From NCBI GenBank assembly GCA_021298085.1, contig JAJTDE010000006.1, forward strand, positions 1-64,000: DNA of 64,000 nucleotides, written 5' to 3'. The position numbers were made by a program, and so were the translations under genes. Below the pieces are notes generated by a model. It made no database searches. It saw only the letters and a program-made list of their open reading frames with translations, and was not told the DNA's origin. Positions 48,157-57,378 of this stretch are shown here, one piece after another; positions within the stretch are counted from its first letter, which is position 1; each line of letters begins with the position of its first letter. The DNA is from Rubrivivax sp. Its GTDB lineage: Bacteria > Pseudomonadota > Gammaproteobacteria > Burkholderiales > Burkholderiaceae_C.

Positions 48157-49224
48157 ATGCACATCGGCCCGATCGAGCTGCCGAACCGACTGTTTGTTGC
48201 GCCCATGGCAGGCGTCACCGACAGGCCATTCCGTGTACTGTGCAAGCGGCTGGGGGCGGGTTATGCCGTCAGCGAGATGGTGACGTCCCGGCGCGAACTC
48301 TGGAAAAGCCTGAAGACCTCGCGACGCGCCGACCACACCGGCGAGTCTTCACCCATCTCAGTGCAGATCGCCGGGGTAGACCCGCAAGAGATGGCCGACG
48401 CCGCGCGTTTCAACATCGACCGCGGCGCGCAGATCATCGACATCAACATGGGCTGCCCGGCCAAGAAGGTCTGCAATGTCGAGGCCGGATCAGCCCTGAT
48501 GAGCAATGAACCCCTGGCGCTGCGCATCGTGCAGGCCGTGGTGCAGGCCTGCGCGCCGCAGCGAGTGCCCGTCACGCTCAAGATGCGCACGGGCCGCTGC
48601 GACAGCGAGCGCAACGCCGTCCGTCTGGCCCGCTGCGCCGAGGACGCGGGCATCGCGATGGTGACGGTGCACGGCCGTACGCGCGAACAGCACTACACCG
48701 GCCAGGCCGAGTACACGACGATTGCCGCCGTCAAGGCGGCGCTGCGCGTGCCGGTGGTGGCCAATGGCGACATCGATTCACCGGCCAAGGCCCAGGCCGT
48801 GCTGCGCTGGACAGGGGCTGATGCCTTGATGATCGGGCGCGCCGCGCAAGGCCGGCCGTGGATCTTCGGCGACATTGCCCATTTCCTGGAACACGGCGTC
48901 GAGCGCACGCCACCGCACACAGCCGACGTGCGCCGCTGGCTGGCCGAGCACCTGCACGACCACTACGGCCTTTACGGCGACGACACCGGCGTGCGCACGG
49001 CCCGCAAGCACATCGGTTGGGCGGTTCGCGGTGTCCCCGGAGGCGAGCACTTTCGGACGCAGATGAACACGCTGGTGACGCCGCAGGCGCAGCACCAGGC
49101 CGTGCTGGATTTTCTGGATGACCTGGCCGACCAGTACCCGCGCTGGCCTGCTGCCAACGATGAGCGGGCCGTGGGTGCGCATTCGGACACACCACCTGGA
49201 GACCTGGAAGCCCGCCGCGCATGA
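48157..49224 (+). CDS. dusB: tRNA-dihydrouridine synthase DusB
   Basis: A 355-residue flavoenzyme that reduces uridine to dihydrouridine in tRNA. Motifs: LFVAPMAGVTDRPFRVLCK, DINMGCPAKKVCN with the catalytic Cys, VTLKMRTG, TVHGRTREQHYTGQAEY and GADALMIGRAAQGRPW. The TIM barrel is followed by a helical C-terminal domain (~240-320) and a ~30-residue tail. The dusB-fis pairing is conserved in beta- and gammaproteobacteria; here the stop overlaps the fis start (ATGA). Confidence 0.96.
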   Translation: MHIGPIELPNRLFVAPMAGVTDRPFRVLCKRLGAGYAVSEMVTSRRELWKSLKTSRRADHTGESSPISVQIAGVDPQEMADAARFNIDRGAQIIDINMGCPAKKVCNVEAGSALMSNEPLALRIVQAVVQACAPQRVPVTLKMRTGRCDSERNAVRLARCAEDAGIAMVTVHGRTREQHYTGQAEYTTIAAVKAALRVPVVANGDIDSPAKAQAVLRWTGADALMIGRAAQGRPWIFGDIAHFLEHGVERTPPHTADVRRWLAEHLHDHYGLYGDDTGVRTARKHIGWAVRGVPGGEHFRTQMNTLVTPQAQHQAVLDFLDDLADQYPRWPAANDERAVGAHSDTPPGDLEARRA

Positions 49225-49457
49225 CCCGAAAACTGATTGAAGACAGCGTGCGTGACACGCTGGAGGCCTACCTCGCCGACCTGGGCGATGAAGCCACCCC
49301 TGAGCGCCTGTACGACATGGTGGTGCAGGCCGCTGAACGGCCCTTGCTGGAACTCGTGATGCAGCGCACCCAGGGCAACCAGAGTCGGGCCGCCGATTGG
49401 CTGGGCATCAACCGCAACACGCTGCGGCGCAAGCTGCTGGACCACCGACTTCTCTGA
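49221..49457 (+). CDS. fis: nucleoid-associated DNA-binding protein Fis
   Basis: A 78-residue Fis, shorter than the 98-residue E. coli protein because the flexible N-terminal beta arms are reduced. The helix-turn-helix is at the C-terminus: [27 protein letters not shown]. It bends DNA and regulates rRNA, tRNA and many growth genes. It is coupled to dusB and followed 11 bases later by purH. Confidence 0.96.
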   Translation: MTRKLIEDSVRDTLEAYLADLGDEATPERLYDMVVQAAERPLLELVMQRTQGNQSRAADWLGINRNTLRRKLLDHRLL

Positions 49458-49468
49458 ACACCCCCACC

Positions 49469-51082
49469 ATGAATGCTCCGAGCTCATCGACACCCGGCCA
49501 AGGCCTGACGGCCCTGCTGTCCGTCTCCGACAAGACAGGCATCGTCGACCTTGCCAGGTCGCTCCATGCGCTGGGGGTACGCCTGGTGTCCACCGGCGGC
49601 ACGGCAGCCCTGCTGGCCCGCGAAGGCCTGCCGGTGACCGAAGTGGCGCAGGTCACCGGTTTTCCAGAGATGCTGGACGGACGGGTCAAGACACTGCACC
49701 CCATGATCCACGGCGGCCTGCTGGCCAGGCGTGATGTGCCCGAACACCGCCAGGCGCTGGCCACACACGGCATCGGCACCATCGACATCCTGGTGGTCAA
49801 CCTGTACCCCTTCGAGAAGACCGTGGCCCAGCCCGGCTGCACCCTCGAAGACGCCATCGAGAACATCGACATCGGCGGCCCGGCCATGGTGCGCAGCGGC
49901 GCCAAGAACTGGAAGGACGTGGCCGTGCTGACCGACGCGTCGCAGTACCCGGTGGTGCTGGCCGAACTCAGCGGCCAGGGGCAGGTCAGTGCCAAGACAC
50001 GTTTTGCACTCAGCGTGGCCGCGTTCAACCGCATCGCCCAGTACGACGCCGCCATCAGCAACCACCTGTCGTCGCTGCAGGAAGACGGCTCGCAAAGCCT
50101 GTTCCCGGCGCAATCCAACAGCAGCTTTGTCAAGGTGCAGGACCTGCGCTATGGCGAGAACCCCCACCAGCAGGCGGCGTTCTACCGAGACCTTTACCCG
50201 GCCCCGGGCTCACTGGCCACCGCGGTGCAGCTGCAGGGCAAGGAGCTGAGCTACAACAACATCGCCGACGCCGACGCGGCCTGGGAGTGTGTGAAGGCCT
50301 TTGCGGAGCCGGCCTGTGTGATCGTCAAGCACGCCAACCCCTGCGGCGTGGCCATCGGCCCCAGCGCCGTCGAGGCCTACGGCAAGGCCTGGCAGACCGA
50401 TCCCACCTCGGCCTACGGTGGCATCGTCGCGCTGAACCGGCCGCTGGACGGTGACACCGCGCGCCGCATGGCGGCCAACAAGCAGTTCATCGAAGTGCTG
50501 ATGGCACCGGGCTTCACCGACGAGGCCCTCGCCCTGTTTGCGGCCAAGGCCAACGTGCGACTGCTGCGCATCGAGCTGCCGCCCGGCGGCGACACCGACT
50601 GGCTGCGCGGCCGCAACGCCATCGACACCAAACGCGTGGGTTCAGGCCTGCTGGTGCAGACGGCCGACAACGGCGAATGCATCCGCGAACAGCTCAGCGT
50701 GCCCACCCGGCTGCAGCCCACCGACGCGCAATGGCAGGACCTGCTGTTTGCCTGGAAGGTGGCCAAGTATGTGAAGAGCAACGCCATCGTCTTCTGCGGT
50801 GGGGGCATGACGCTGGGCGTGGGTGCCGGGCAGATGAGCCGGCTGGATTCCGCCCGCATCGCCTCCATCAAGGCCGAACACGCGGGGCTGTCACTCAAGG
50901 GTTCGGCGGTCGCCAGCGATGCCTTCTTCCCCTTCCGCGACGGGCTGGACGTGGTGATCGACCATGGCGCAAGCTGTGTCATCCAGCCGGGCGGCTCCAT
51001 GCGCGACGCCGAGGTCATCGCGGCGGCCGACGAGCGTGGGGTGGCCATGGTCTTCACCGGCATGCGACATTTCCGCCACTGA
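49469..51082 (+). CDS. purH: bifunctional AICAR formyltransferase/IMP cyclohydrolase PurH
   Basis: A 537-residue enzyme catalysing the last two steps of IMP synthesis. The N-terminal cyclohydrolase domain starts [22 protein letters not shown], with [17 protein letters not shown]. The AICAR formyltransferase domain has [29 protein letters not shown] with the catalytic Lys-His, and [15 protein letters not shown]. Start is the ATG at 49469; the longer frame overlaps fis and is not supported. Confidence 0.97.
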   Translation: MNAPSSSTPGQGLTALLSVSDKTGIVDLARSLHALGVRLVSTGGTAALLAREGLPVTEVAQVTGFPEMLDGRVKTLHPMIHGGLLARRDVPEHRQALATHGIGTIDILVVNLYPFEKTVAQPGCTLEDAIENIDIGGPAMVRSGAKNWKDVAVLTDASQYPVVLAELSGQGQVSAKTRFALSVAAFNRIAQYDAAISNHLSSLQEDGSQSLFPAQSNSSFVKVQDLRYGENPHQQAAFYRDLYPAPGSLATAVQLQGKELSYNNIADADAAWECVKAFAEPACVIVKHANPCGVAIGPSAVEAYGKAWQTDPTSAYGGIVALNRPLDGDTARRMAANKQFIEVLMAPGFTDEALALFAAKANVRLLRIELPPGGDTDWLRGRNAIDTKRVGSGLLVQTADNGECIREQLSVPTRLQPTDAQWQDLLFAWKVAKYVKSNAIVFCGGGMTLGVGAGQMSRLDSARIASIKAEHAGLSLKGSAVASDAFFPFRDGLDVVIDHGASCVIQPGGSMRDAEVIAAADERGVAMVFTGMRHFRH

Positions 51083-51115
51083 CAACCCTGAACCCTGCGC
51101 CCGCGTGCGTCAGCC

Positions 51116-51736
51116 ATGAGCCGTGCCGAACTGATGGGTCTGCTGCTCGCCTTCATCGCCAGGCTCATCACTGGCGCGCAAGGGCATTGGAAGGGCAGCC
51201 CCCCGAAGGCCGAGCAGCGCATCTACTTTGCGAACCACCAGAGCCACCTCGATTGGGTGCTGATCTGGGCGGCGCTGCCGCGGGAGCTGCGCGCTACCAC
51301 GCGGCCCATCGCCGCCCGCGACTACTGGACGAGCAGCCCCTTCAAGCACTGGCTGACACGTGAGGTGTTCAACGCGGTGTACGTCAACCGCCAGCGCACC
51401 GACGACCAGGACCCCCTGGAGCCGCTGCTCGAGGCCCTGCGCCATGGCGACTCGCTGGTCATCTTTCCCGAAGGCACCCGCAGCAACAAGGGCGAACCGC
51501 AGGCCTTCAAGAGTGGGCTGTACCACCTGGCCGAACAGTTTCCCCAGGTGGCACTGATCCCGGTGTGGATTGCCAACGTGCAACGGGTGATGCCCAAGGG
51601 CGAGGTGGTCCCCGTGCCCATTCTCTGCACCGCCACCTTCGGCGCACCCATGAGCCTCGAGCCGGGCGAAGACAAGCGCCGCTTCCTCGAGCGTGCGCGG
51701 GACGCCGTCGTGGCGCTGCGGCCGGCGGGTGCATGA
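51116..51736 (+). CDS. PlsC-family lysophospholipid acyltransferase
   Basis: A 206-residue acyltransferase. The catalytic motif NHQSHLDWVLIW (HX4D) is near residue 40, and the acceptor-binding EGTRSNKGEPQAFKSG near 115. It has a short N-terminal hydrophobic segment (LMGLLLAFIARLI). It likely makes phosphatidic acid from lysophosphatidic acid, feeding the CdsA-like enzyme encoded next; it is smaller than canonical PlsC. It lies 33 bases after purH. Confidence 0.88.
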   Translation: MSRAELMGLLLAFIARLITGAQGHWKGSPPKAEQRIYFANHQSHLDWVLIWAALPRELRATTRPIAARDYWTSSPFKHWLTREVFNAVYVNRQRTDDQDPLEPLLEALRHGDSLVIFPEGTRSNKGEPQAFKSGLYHLAEQFPQVALIPVWIANVQRVMPKGEVVPVPILCTATFGAPMSLEPGEDKRRFLERARDAVVALRPAGA

Positions 51737-51766
51737 GCGTCTTCAGCACCCGCACCGGATGAACCG

Positions 51767-52753
51767 ATGAACTGGCTCACCAGCCTGGACGCCAACCAGC
51801 AGGTCAGCGCACTGTTTGTGGCGCTGTTCGGCGCGCTCGTGCTGGTGACGGCCGGCTGGATGCTCAGCAGCCTGCGCGAGCGCGACCATCTGCAGTCACC
51901 CGACACCCTGCAGCGTACGCAGCGCGTCAGACGCGACCTGCTGGCGGTGTGGGTCGGCGCCATCGTCTTCTGGGTTTCGTGGATGTCCGGGCCTGCCGGG
52001 GCCACGGTGGTGGTGGCCATCTTCTCGTTCCTGGCGCTGCGCGAGTTCATCACGCTGGTGCACACCCGGCGCGGCGACCACCGCAGCCTGCTCCTGGCGT
52101 TTTTCATCGTACTGCCGCTGCAGTTCCTGTTTGTGGGCACCCGCAGCTTCGACCTGTTCTCGGTCTTCATCCCGGTGTATGTGTTCCTCGCCATCCCGGT
52201 GGTCAGCGCGCTGGCGGGTGACCCTGGCCGCTACCTGGAGCGCAACGCCATCATCCAATGGGGCATCATGGTCTGTGTCTTCGGGCTGAGCCACCTTCCC
52301 GCGCTGCTGCTGCTGGAGCTGCCGCAGTACGCCGGGCGCAGCGCCTTCCTGCTGTTTTTCATGGTGGTGGTCACGGCTGCCGCCCAGATCGCCCAGGAAC
52401 TGGCCAGCCGCTGGCTGCGCCGGCGCCCTGCCGCCCGCCAGATCGACCGGTCTTTCTCGTGGCGCGCCTGGGGCTCGGGCATGGCAGCGGCTGCGGTGCT
52501 GGGGGCGCTGCTGTGGTGGATCACGCCGTTTGACCCCCTGCGCGCCGCCGCCATGGCGGCCTTGGCCGGCGGCTGCGGCACCATGGGTGACCTCGTCATG
52601 CGTGCACTCAAGAAGGACGCCGGGGTCAAGCACTGGGGCAACCGCAGTTCGGTCACCGGCGCCGTGGGCCTGCTGGACCGCGTCGCCCCGCTGTGTTTTG
52701 CCGCACCCGTGTTCTTCCACTCGGTGCGCTGGTTCTTTCGGGTGGCAGGCTGA
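51767..52753 (+). CDS. CdsA-like phosphatidate cytidylyltransferase
   Basis: A 328-residue membrane protein with about eight segments and the CTP-transferase C-terminal region: MRALKKDAGVKHWGNRSSVTGAVGLLDRVAPL. The Asp-Arg at the end fits the family signature, but the usual HGG is replaced by TGAVG, so it is the divergent branch commonly paired with a PlsC-like gene (COG0575 associated with acyltransferase). It would make CDP-diacylglycerol. It starts 30 bases after plsC and ends three bases before ruvC. Confidence 0.85.
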   Translation: MNWLTSLDANQQVSALFVALFGALVLVTAGWMLSSLRERDHLQSPDTLQRTQRVRRDLLAVWVGAIVFWVSWMSGPAGATVVVAIFSFLALREFITLVHTRRGDHRSLLLAFFIVLPLQFLFVGTRSFDLFSVFIPVYVFLAIPVVSALAGDPGRYLERNAIIQWGIMVCVFGLSHLPALLLLELPQYAGRSAFLLFFMVVVTAAAQIAQELASRWLRRRPAARQIDRSFSWRAWGSGMAAAAVLGALLWWITPFDPLRAAAMAALAGGCGTMGDLVMRALKKDAGVKHWGNRSSVTGAVGLLDRVAPLCFAAPVFFHSVRWFFRVAG

Positions 52754-52756
52754 GCG

Positions 52757-53332
52757 GTGCCGTCCAGCGACGTGTCACGCACCACGCGCATCCTGGGCAT
52801 CGACCCCGGTCTGCAATCCACGGGCTTTGGCATCGTGGACGCGCAAGGGCAGAACCTCAGCTACGTGGCCAGCGGCACGGTGCGCACCGCGGAAGCGCCG
52901 CGCGGAGACCTTCCGGCACGGCTGAAGCTGATCTTCGAGGGCGTCAGCGAGGTCATCGAGCGCTGGCAGCCTGACCAGGCCTCGGTCGAGATCGTCTTTG
53001 TCAACGTCAACCCCCAGAGCACCCTGCTGCTGGGCCAGGCCCGGGGGGCCGCGCTGGCCGCGCTGGTCAACCGCTCGCTGCCGGTGGCCGAGTACACGGC
53101 CCTGCAGATGAAGAAGGCCATCGTGGGGCACGGCCTTGCGCAGAAGCACCAGGTGCAGGCGATGGTGGCCGCCTTGCTGGCCCTGCCTGGGCAGCCCGGA
53201 CGTGACGCAGCCGACGCGCTGGGCCTGGCGATCTGCCATGCCAACGCGGCCCGTGCACTCGACGCCATGGCGCGTGCCTCACCTTTGCAAAGACGCCAGC
53301 ATGCGTCGATTCGCAAAGGCAGGGCTTATTGA
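52757..53332 (+). CDS. ruvC: Holliday-junction endonuclease RuvC
   Basis: A 191-residue resolvase. The RNase-H-fold acidic residues are in [37 protein letters not shown] and [16 protein letters not shown]. The usual Glu of motif II is present as VEIVF. It cuts four-way junctions with RuvAB; ruvA and ruvB are not in the window. Start is GTG at 52757 with CAGG upstream; GTG at 52772 is an alternative. It follows the CdsA-like gene directly. Confidence 0.94.
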   Translation: MPSSDVSRTTRILGIDPGLQSTGFGIVDAQGQNLSYVASGTVRTAEAPRGDLPARLKLIFEGVSEVIERWQPDQASVEIVFVNVNPQSTLLLGQARGAALAALVNRSLPVAEYTALQMKKAIVGHGLAQKHQVQAMVAALLALPGQPGRDAADALGLAICHANAARALDAMARASPLQRRQHASIRKGRAY

Positions 53333-53529
53333 AGAAGCACCCCCCGCGCTTGCCGGTTGTCCCCGCAATCGTGGTTCCCCTTGCTGGGGCCTTGCTGATC
53401 GACGATCTGCCCGATAGCGCTTAGTATCCCGACCAGACTGGCTGGTTGCACTGACACACCGCGGTCGTTGGGGTCGTCACCGACAGGGGTCCATTGCGAG
53501 CGCACAGCGCCACGGCCGGGTGACGACAT
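53326..53529 (-). CDS. possible small protein divergent from the pseudokinase
   Basis: A 67-codon frame on the minus strand, starting with ATG at 53529 behind a perfect AAGGAG (53537-53542) at seven bases' spacing. It ends inside the last bases of ruvC. It is Gly/Gln/Asp-rich, has one Cys, no signal peptide and no recognised domain. The strong ribosome site is the main support; the frame could still be chance in GC-rich DNA. Its start is 24 bases from the start of the divergent pseudokinase. Confidence 0.35.
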   Translation of the reverse strand: MSSPGRGAVRSQWTPVGDDPNDRGVSVQPASLVGILSAIGQIVDQQGPSKGNHDCGDNRQARGVLLQ

Positions 53530-53553
53530 GGTTGTTCTCCTTCGCGACTCGCC

Positions 53554-54723
53554 ATGAAGCTTTCAGGCCACGAGACCCATGCACTGTCACCCGGCGTGTC
53601 GGTCAAGCACTACACGGTGGTTGACCTGCTGGGCTGTGACCATCAAGGCTGCCTCTATCGGGCCGAGTGCAACGACACCGATTCGTCGGTGATGCTGTAC
53701 GAGTACCTGCCGGCGGGGCTTGCGGCGCGCAGTGGTGATGCTGTCCAGGCCCTGCCCGGCAAGGCGGAGGCGCTGGCCAGGGCGGTCGCGGGTTACGCCA
53801 CCCGGCTGCGTGCGGCCGGCCTGGTGGGACACCCGGCACTGCCCACGCTGGACGACATCTGGACCGACAACGCCACGGTCTATGCCGTAGGCCCTTGGCG
53901 CCCCGGCCGCAGCCTCCTGACCGAACTGGCCAGCCCCGGCGGTAACGGAATGGCCGTCGTCACCTCCCCGCTCGACTCGGCGCAGCTGACCACCTGGGCC
54001 AGAACGGTGTGCGACGCGCTGTCAGCCCTGCACCAGCATGGCCTGTTCCACCTCAACCTCTCTCCGGCCATGATCCGCGTGCTGGAGAGTGGCGAGCTGC
54101 AACTGCCGCTCATCGGCTCGACCATCTTCAGCCAGGATGCGCCGGCCTGGATTGCGCCAGAGCAGCACCCGCTGAACCCGAAACCCGTGGGGTGTGGCAG
54201 CTGGACAGACACCTACCAGCTGAGCGCGTTGATCCACCAGTGGATGACCGGGCAGATGCCGCCCGCCGTGATGAGCCGCTGGGAAGGCGCCCCGCTGGAA
54301 CGGCTGGCCGAGCTGGGTGAGGTCTATGCCGTCGAACTGCAGGTGGCCACGCGCAAGGGCCTGGCCATGCACGCCTCGGCGCGGCCGCAGAGCCCCGAAA
54401 AGTGGCTGCAGCTGGCGGGCCTGCCAGACCGCCGCGAGCTGCCGCGCTACGACAGTGACGCCATCGGCTTCGACGCTGGCCACCGCCGCTACCCCGCAGC
54501 GAGCGCTGTCCAGGCCGAGAAGGAACCCGATACCGGCCCGGCCAGCTTGCCGGCCAGCCGGCCCATGGAGCTGGGCACGGGCCACCAGCCCTTGCCCGCC
54601 AATGTGCAGGAGCGGCTGGACCGCCTCGAGAAGCGCAAGGACGCCGAGAAGCCTGTCTGGATGTGGGCCTTTGTGCTGATGGCCGTGGTCACCCTGATGG
54701 TGGCCATCGTGGTCAGGCCCTGA
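53554..54723 (+). CDS. tail-anchored protein-kinase-like pseudokinase
   Basis: A 389-residue protein with a degenerate Hanks-type kinase fold. Kept features: a glycine-loop remnant LLGCDHQGCLYRA (residues ~25-37), the APE of the activation segment (201-203) and a subdomain IX Asp in TDTYQLSALIHQWMTG. Lost features: the beta-3 Lys (VMLYEY), the catalytic HRD (HLNLSPAMI, 166-174, Asp to Asn) and DFG (LIGST). Residues 369-387 form a C-terminal membrane segment, so the domain faces the cytoplasm. It should not phosphorylate; it may bind partners at the membrane. The start lacks a good ribosome site; a 9-codon frame from 53528 ends in ATGA across it. Confidence 0.75.
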   Translation: MKLSGHETHALSPGVSVKHYTVVDLLGCDHQGCLYRAECNDTDSSVMLYEYLPAGLAARSGDAVQALPGKAEALARAVAGYATRLRAAGLVGHPALPTLDDIWTDNATVYAVGPWRPGRSLLTELASPGGNGMAVVTSPLDSAQLTTWARTVCDALSALHQHGLFHLNLSPAMIRVLESGELQLPLIGSTIFSQDAPAWIAPEQHPLNPKPVGCGSWTDTYQLSALIHQWMTGQMPPAVMSRWEGAPLERLAELGEVYAVELQVATRKGLAMHASARPQSPEKWLQLAGLPDRRELPRYDSDAIGFDAGHRRYPAASAVQAEKEPDTGPASLPASRPMELGTGHQPLPANVQERLDRLEKRKDAEKPVWMWAFVLMAVVTLMVAIVVRP

Positions 54724-54771
54724 CGCCCTGACGACCTGCGCCGTCTGACGCCGAACGGCGCGGCGGCGCGC

Positions 54772-54957
54772 TCAGAGAGACCGCGCCAGGCGGTCCAGGA
54801 TGAGCACGGCAAAGAAGCCCAGCCCGGCCAGCACCGTCCACTTGACGACCACCAGGCCGCGCTGACGCCATTGCGCCTGCCCGGTGCCGATGTACATCGC
54901 AAAACACAGGATGGCCGCCAGCATCAGCAGGGCCACGACCACGCGAAACAGCATCAT
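54772..54957 (-). CDS. small two-helix membrane protein downstream of lpxC
   Basis: A 61-residue hydrophobic protein beginning MMLFRVVVALLMLAAILCFAM (first helix) with a second helix WTVLAGLGFFAVLILDRLA and an Arg-rich loop WRQRG between them. It lies seven bases after lpxC on the same strand and is probably co-transcribed. No family is recognised. The composition and position support a real gene, but the ribosome site is weak. Confidence 0.55.
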   Translation of the reverse strand: MMLFRVVVALLMLAAILCFAMYIGTGQAQWRQRGLVVVKWTVLAGLGFFAVLILDRLARSL

Positions 54958-54964
54958 GGCCGGC

Positions 54965-55900
54965 TCACCAGGCCGGTGCCAGGGCAGCCAGCCCGGCAGG
55001 CGCGCGGCGTTCATCGTCGAAGCTCACGACCTCATGGGCGGTGGCGTCGGCCAGCAGAGCCCGCAGCAGGCGATTGTTCAGCGCGTGGCCGCTCTTGTAG
55101 GCCGTGTAGTGCGCCAGCAGCGGCTTGCCCAGGGCCTGAAGGTCGCCAATGGCGTCCAGCAACTTGTGCTTGGCAAACTCGTCGTCGTAGCGCAGGCCAT
55201 CGGCGTTCAGCACACGCATGTCGTCGACGACGATGACGTTGTCCATGCTGCCGCCCAGGCCGAGCCCGCGGGCGCGCATCAGTTCAACATCTTTCGTGAA
55301 GCCGAAGGTGCGGGCCCGCGCGATGTCCCGGGTGTAGCGGCCGGAACCCATGTCGAACTCCACCCGCTGTCCGGTGGCGTTCACGGCCGGGTGACCAAAC
55401 TCGATCTCGAAGCTGAGCTTGTAGCCGTTGAAGGGCTCCAGGCGGGCCCACTTGAGGGTTGCGCCCTCGCCTTCGCGGACCTCCACCGGCTTGAGCACCC
55501 GCACAAAACGCTTGGGCGCGCGCTGCACGGCAATGCCGGCGCTCTGCAGCAGGAAGACGAAGCTGGCGGCGGAACCGTCGAGGATAGGCACTTCCTCGCC
55601 GCAGATTTCCACGACCAGGTTGTCCAGCCCCAGGCCGGCACAGGCCGACAGCAGGTGCTCGATGGTCTGCACCTTGGGCGCACCCGGGTCACCACCCGGG
55701 CTGATGGTGGTGGCCATGCGGGTGTCGCAGACCGTCAAGGCGCTGACAGGGATGTCCACCGGCGTGGGCAGATCGGTGCGCCGAAAGACGATGCCGTGGT
55801 CCTCATGGGCTGGCCGCAGTGTCATCTCGACCTTCTGGCCGCTGTGAACACCCACCCCGACGGCGCGGGTCTGGCTCTTGAGGGTACGTTGCGCAAGCAT
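54965..55900 (-). CDS. lpxC: UDP-3-O-acyl-N-acetylglucosamine deacetylase LpxC
   Basis: A 311-residue zinc deacetylase, the committed step of lipid A synthesis. It begins [30 protein letters not shown], with zinc His in [17 protein letters not shown] and in [16 protein letters not shown], the active-site stretch [16 protein letters not shown], and [28 protein letters not shown] at 55900 is the family start. It follows ftsZ as usual, but a strong terminator lies between, so it probably has its own promoter. Confidence 0.97.
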   Translation of the reverse strand: MLAQRTLKSQTRAVGVGVHSGQKVEMTLRPAHEDHGIVFRRTDLPTPVDIPVSALTVCDTRMATTISPGGDPGAPKVQTIEHLLSACAGLGLDNLVVEICGEEVPILDGSAASFVFLLQSAGIAVQRAPKRFVRVLKPVEVREGEGATLKWARLEPFNGYKLSFEIEFGHPAVNATGQRVEFDMGSGRYTRDIARARTFGFTKDVELMRARGLGLGGSMDNVIVVDDMRVLNADGLRYDDEFAKHKLLDAIGDLQALGKPLLAHYTAYKSGHALNNRLLRALLADATAHEVVSFDDERRAPAGLAALAPAW

Positions 55901-55931
55901 GGGCTGATTGTCGCCGGGAAGGCGTATCCGC

Positions 55932-55965
55932 AAAAAGGGGGCGGCCCGGTCACCCGAGCCGTCCC
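55932..55965 (-). terminator. intrinsic terminator after ftsZ
   Basis: On the minus strand a 12-bp stem (one G-T pair, one A-C mismatch) with a GTGA loop is formed by 55954-55965 and 55938-55949, followed directly by a C/T-rich end with five T residues (55932-55936). It is 31 bases after the ftsZ stop. This is the best Rho-independent terminator in the window. Confidence 0.8.
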
Positions 55966-55996
55966 TGCGGGAAGCGCCTGCGCGCTCCGATGCCGA

Positions 55997-57229
55997 TCAG
56001 TCGGCCTGCTTGCGCAGGAAAGCCGGGATCTCGATCTCGTCCATGCCGCTGTTGCTCAAGGTTTCCACCTTGGCGCGGGCACTGCGCCACACGCTGGGCG
56101 TGTTGAGCGACTGGAACTCGGCGGCCGTGGTGGGCACACGCACCTGGTCCTGCAGCAGCGGGTAGTTGTCGGTGCCCGTGCGCACCACCGACTGCGCCAT
56201 CGGCTGCATCTGGCCGGCCGGGCGGCCCACCGCACCGTTGACCACCTGCAGCTCAGGGGTCTGCTGACGACGGGCGTTGGACGACAGGCCGGTGGCGATG
56301 ACGGTGACACGCAGCTGGTCACCCAGGCTGTCGTCAAACGCTGCGCCGAAGATGACGTGGGCTTCCTTGTCGGCGTACATGCGGATCGTCGACATCACCG
56401 CCTTGGATTCGGCCAGCTTGTAGGACTGCTGCGACGCCGCGATCAGCACCAGCACGCCACGCGCGCCGGAGAGGTCGATGCCTTCCAGCAGCGGGCAGGC
56501 CACGGCCTGCTCGGCCGCCTTGCGGGCGCGGTCAGGGCCGGTGGCCGTGGCCGTGCCCATCATCGCCTTGCCCGGCTCGCTCATCACCGTGCGCACGTCT
56601 TCGAAGTCGACGTTGACGATGGCGTCCATGTGGATGATGTCGCTGATGCCGCCGACGGCGTTCTTCAGCACGTCGTTGGCAAAGGCGAACGCCTCGTCCT
56701 GACGGACGTCGTCGCCCATGACCTCGAGCAGCTTCTCGTTGAGCACCACGATGAGCGAATCGACATTGGCTTCGAGTTCGGCCACGCCGGCGTCGGCCTG
56801 CTTGGAGCGGCGTGCGCCCTCGAACTCGAAGGGCTTGGTGACCACACCCACGGTCAGCACACCCATCTCCTTGGCGATGCGCGCGATGACGCTGGCCGCA
56901 CCGGTGCCGGTGCCACCACCCATGCCCGCGGTGATGAACAGCATGTGCGCGCCGTCGATGGCACTGCGGATGCTGTCCTCCGCCGACACGGCAGCCGCCT
57001 TGCCGACCTCGGGCTTCGAGCCGGCACCCAGGCCGGTCTGGCCCAGCTGCACCACACACTCCGCCGAGCTGCGCTTGAGCGCCTGCGCATCGGTGTTGGC
57101 GGCGATGAACTCCACGCCTTGCACACCCTGGCGGATCATGTGTTCGACGGCATTGCCGCCACCACCGCCCACGCCGATGACCTTGATCTTTGTGCCCTGG
57201 TCAAACTCTTCAATCATTTCGATCGCCAT
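55997..57229 (-). CDS. ftsZ: cell division GTPase FtsZ
   Basis: A 410-residue tubulin homologue that forms the Z ring. Nucleotide-binding segments: VIGVGGGGGNAVEHMI, the tubulin signature GGGTGTGAASVIARIAKEMG, and the T7 loop with NVDFEDVRTVM. A Gln/Pro-rich linker and the C-terminal binding peptide MDEIEIPAFLRKQAD for FtsA/ZipA are present. The ATG at 57229 follows AGGAG with good spacing. It ends with a strong terminator and is separated from ftsA by 149 bases. Confidence 0.98.
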   Translation of the reverse strand: MAIEMIEEFDQGTKIKVIGVGGGGGNAVEHMIRQGVQGVEFIAANTDAQALKRSSAECVVQLGQTGLGAGSKPEVGKAAAVSAEDSIRSAIDGAHMLFITAGMGGGTGTGAASVIARIAKEMGVLTVGVVTKPFEFEGARRSKQADAGVAELEANVDSLIVVLNEKLLEVMGDDVRQDEAFAFANDVLKNAVGGISDIIHMDAIVNVDFEDVRTVMSEPGKAMMGTATATGPDRARKAAEQAVACPLLEGIDLSGARGVLVLIAASQQSYKLAESKAVMSTIRMYADKEAHVIFGAAFDDSLGDQLRVTVIATGLSSNARRQQTPELQVVNGAVGRPAGQMQPMAQSVVRTGTDNYPLLQDQVRVPTTAAEFQSLNTPSVWRSARAKVETLSNSGMDEIEIPAFLRKQAD

Positions 57230-57378
57230 CACGTACTCCTAATCCTTCAAGCAGTTGCCATTGCTACCAACACACCACAGTGCCGTCGCTGTCGATTGCG
57301 GTTTCGCCAGCCTGCTGCGAACCCGGCGCGCCGTGCACCACCCCATGAACCTGTCCTTCAAGGCCGAGGCTGACGGGT

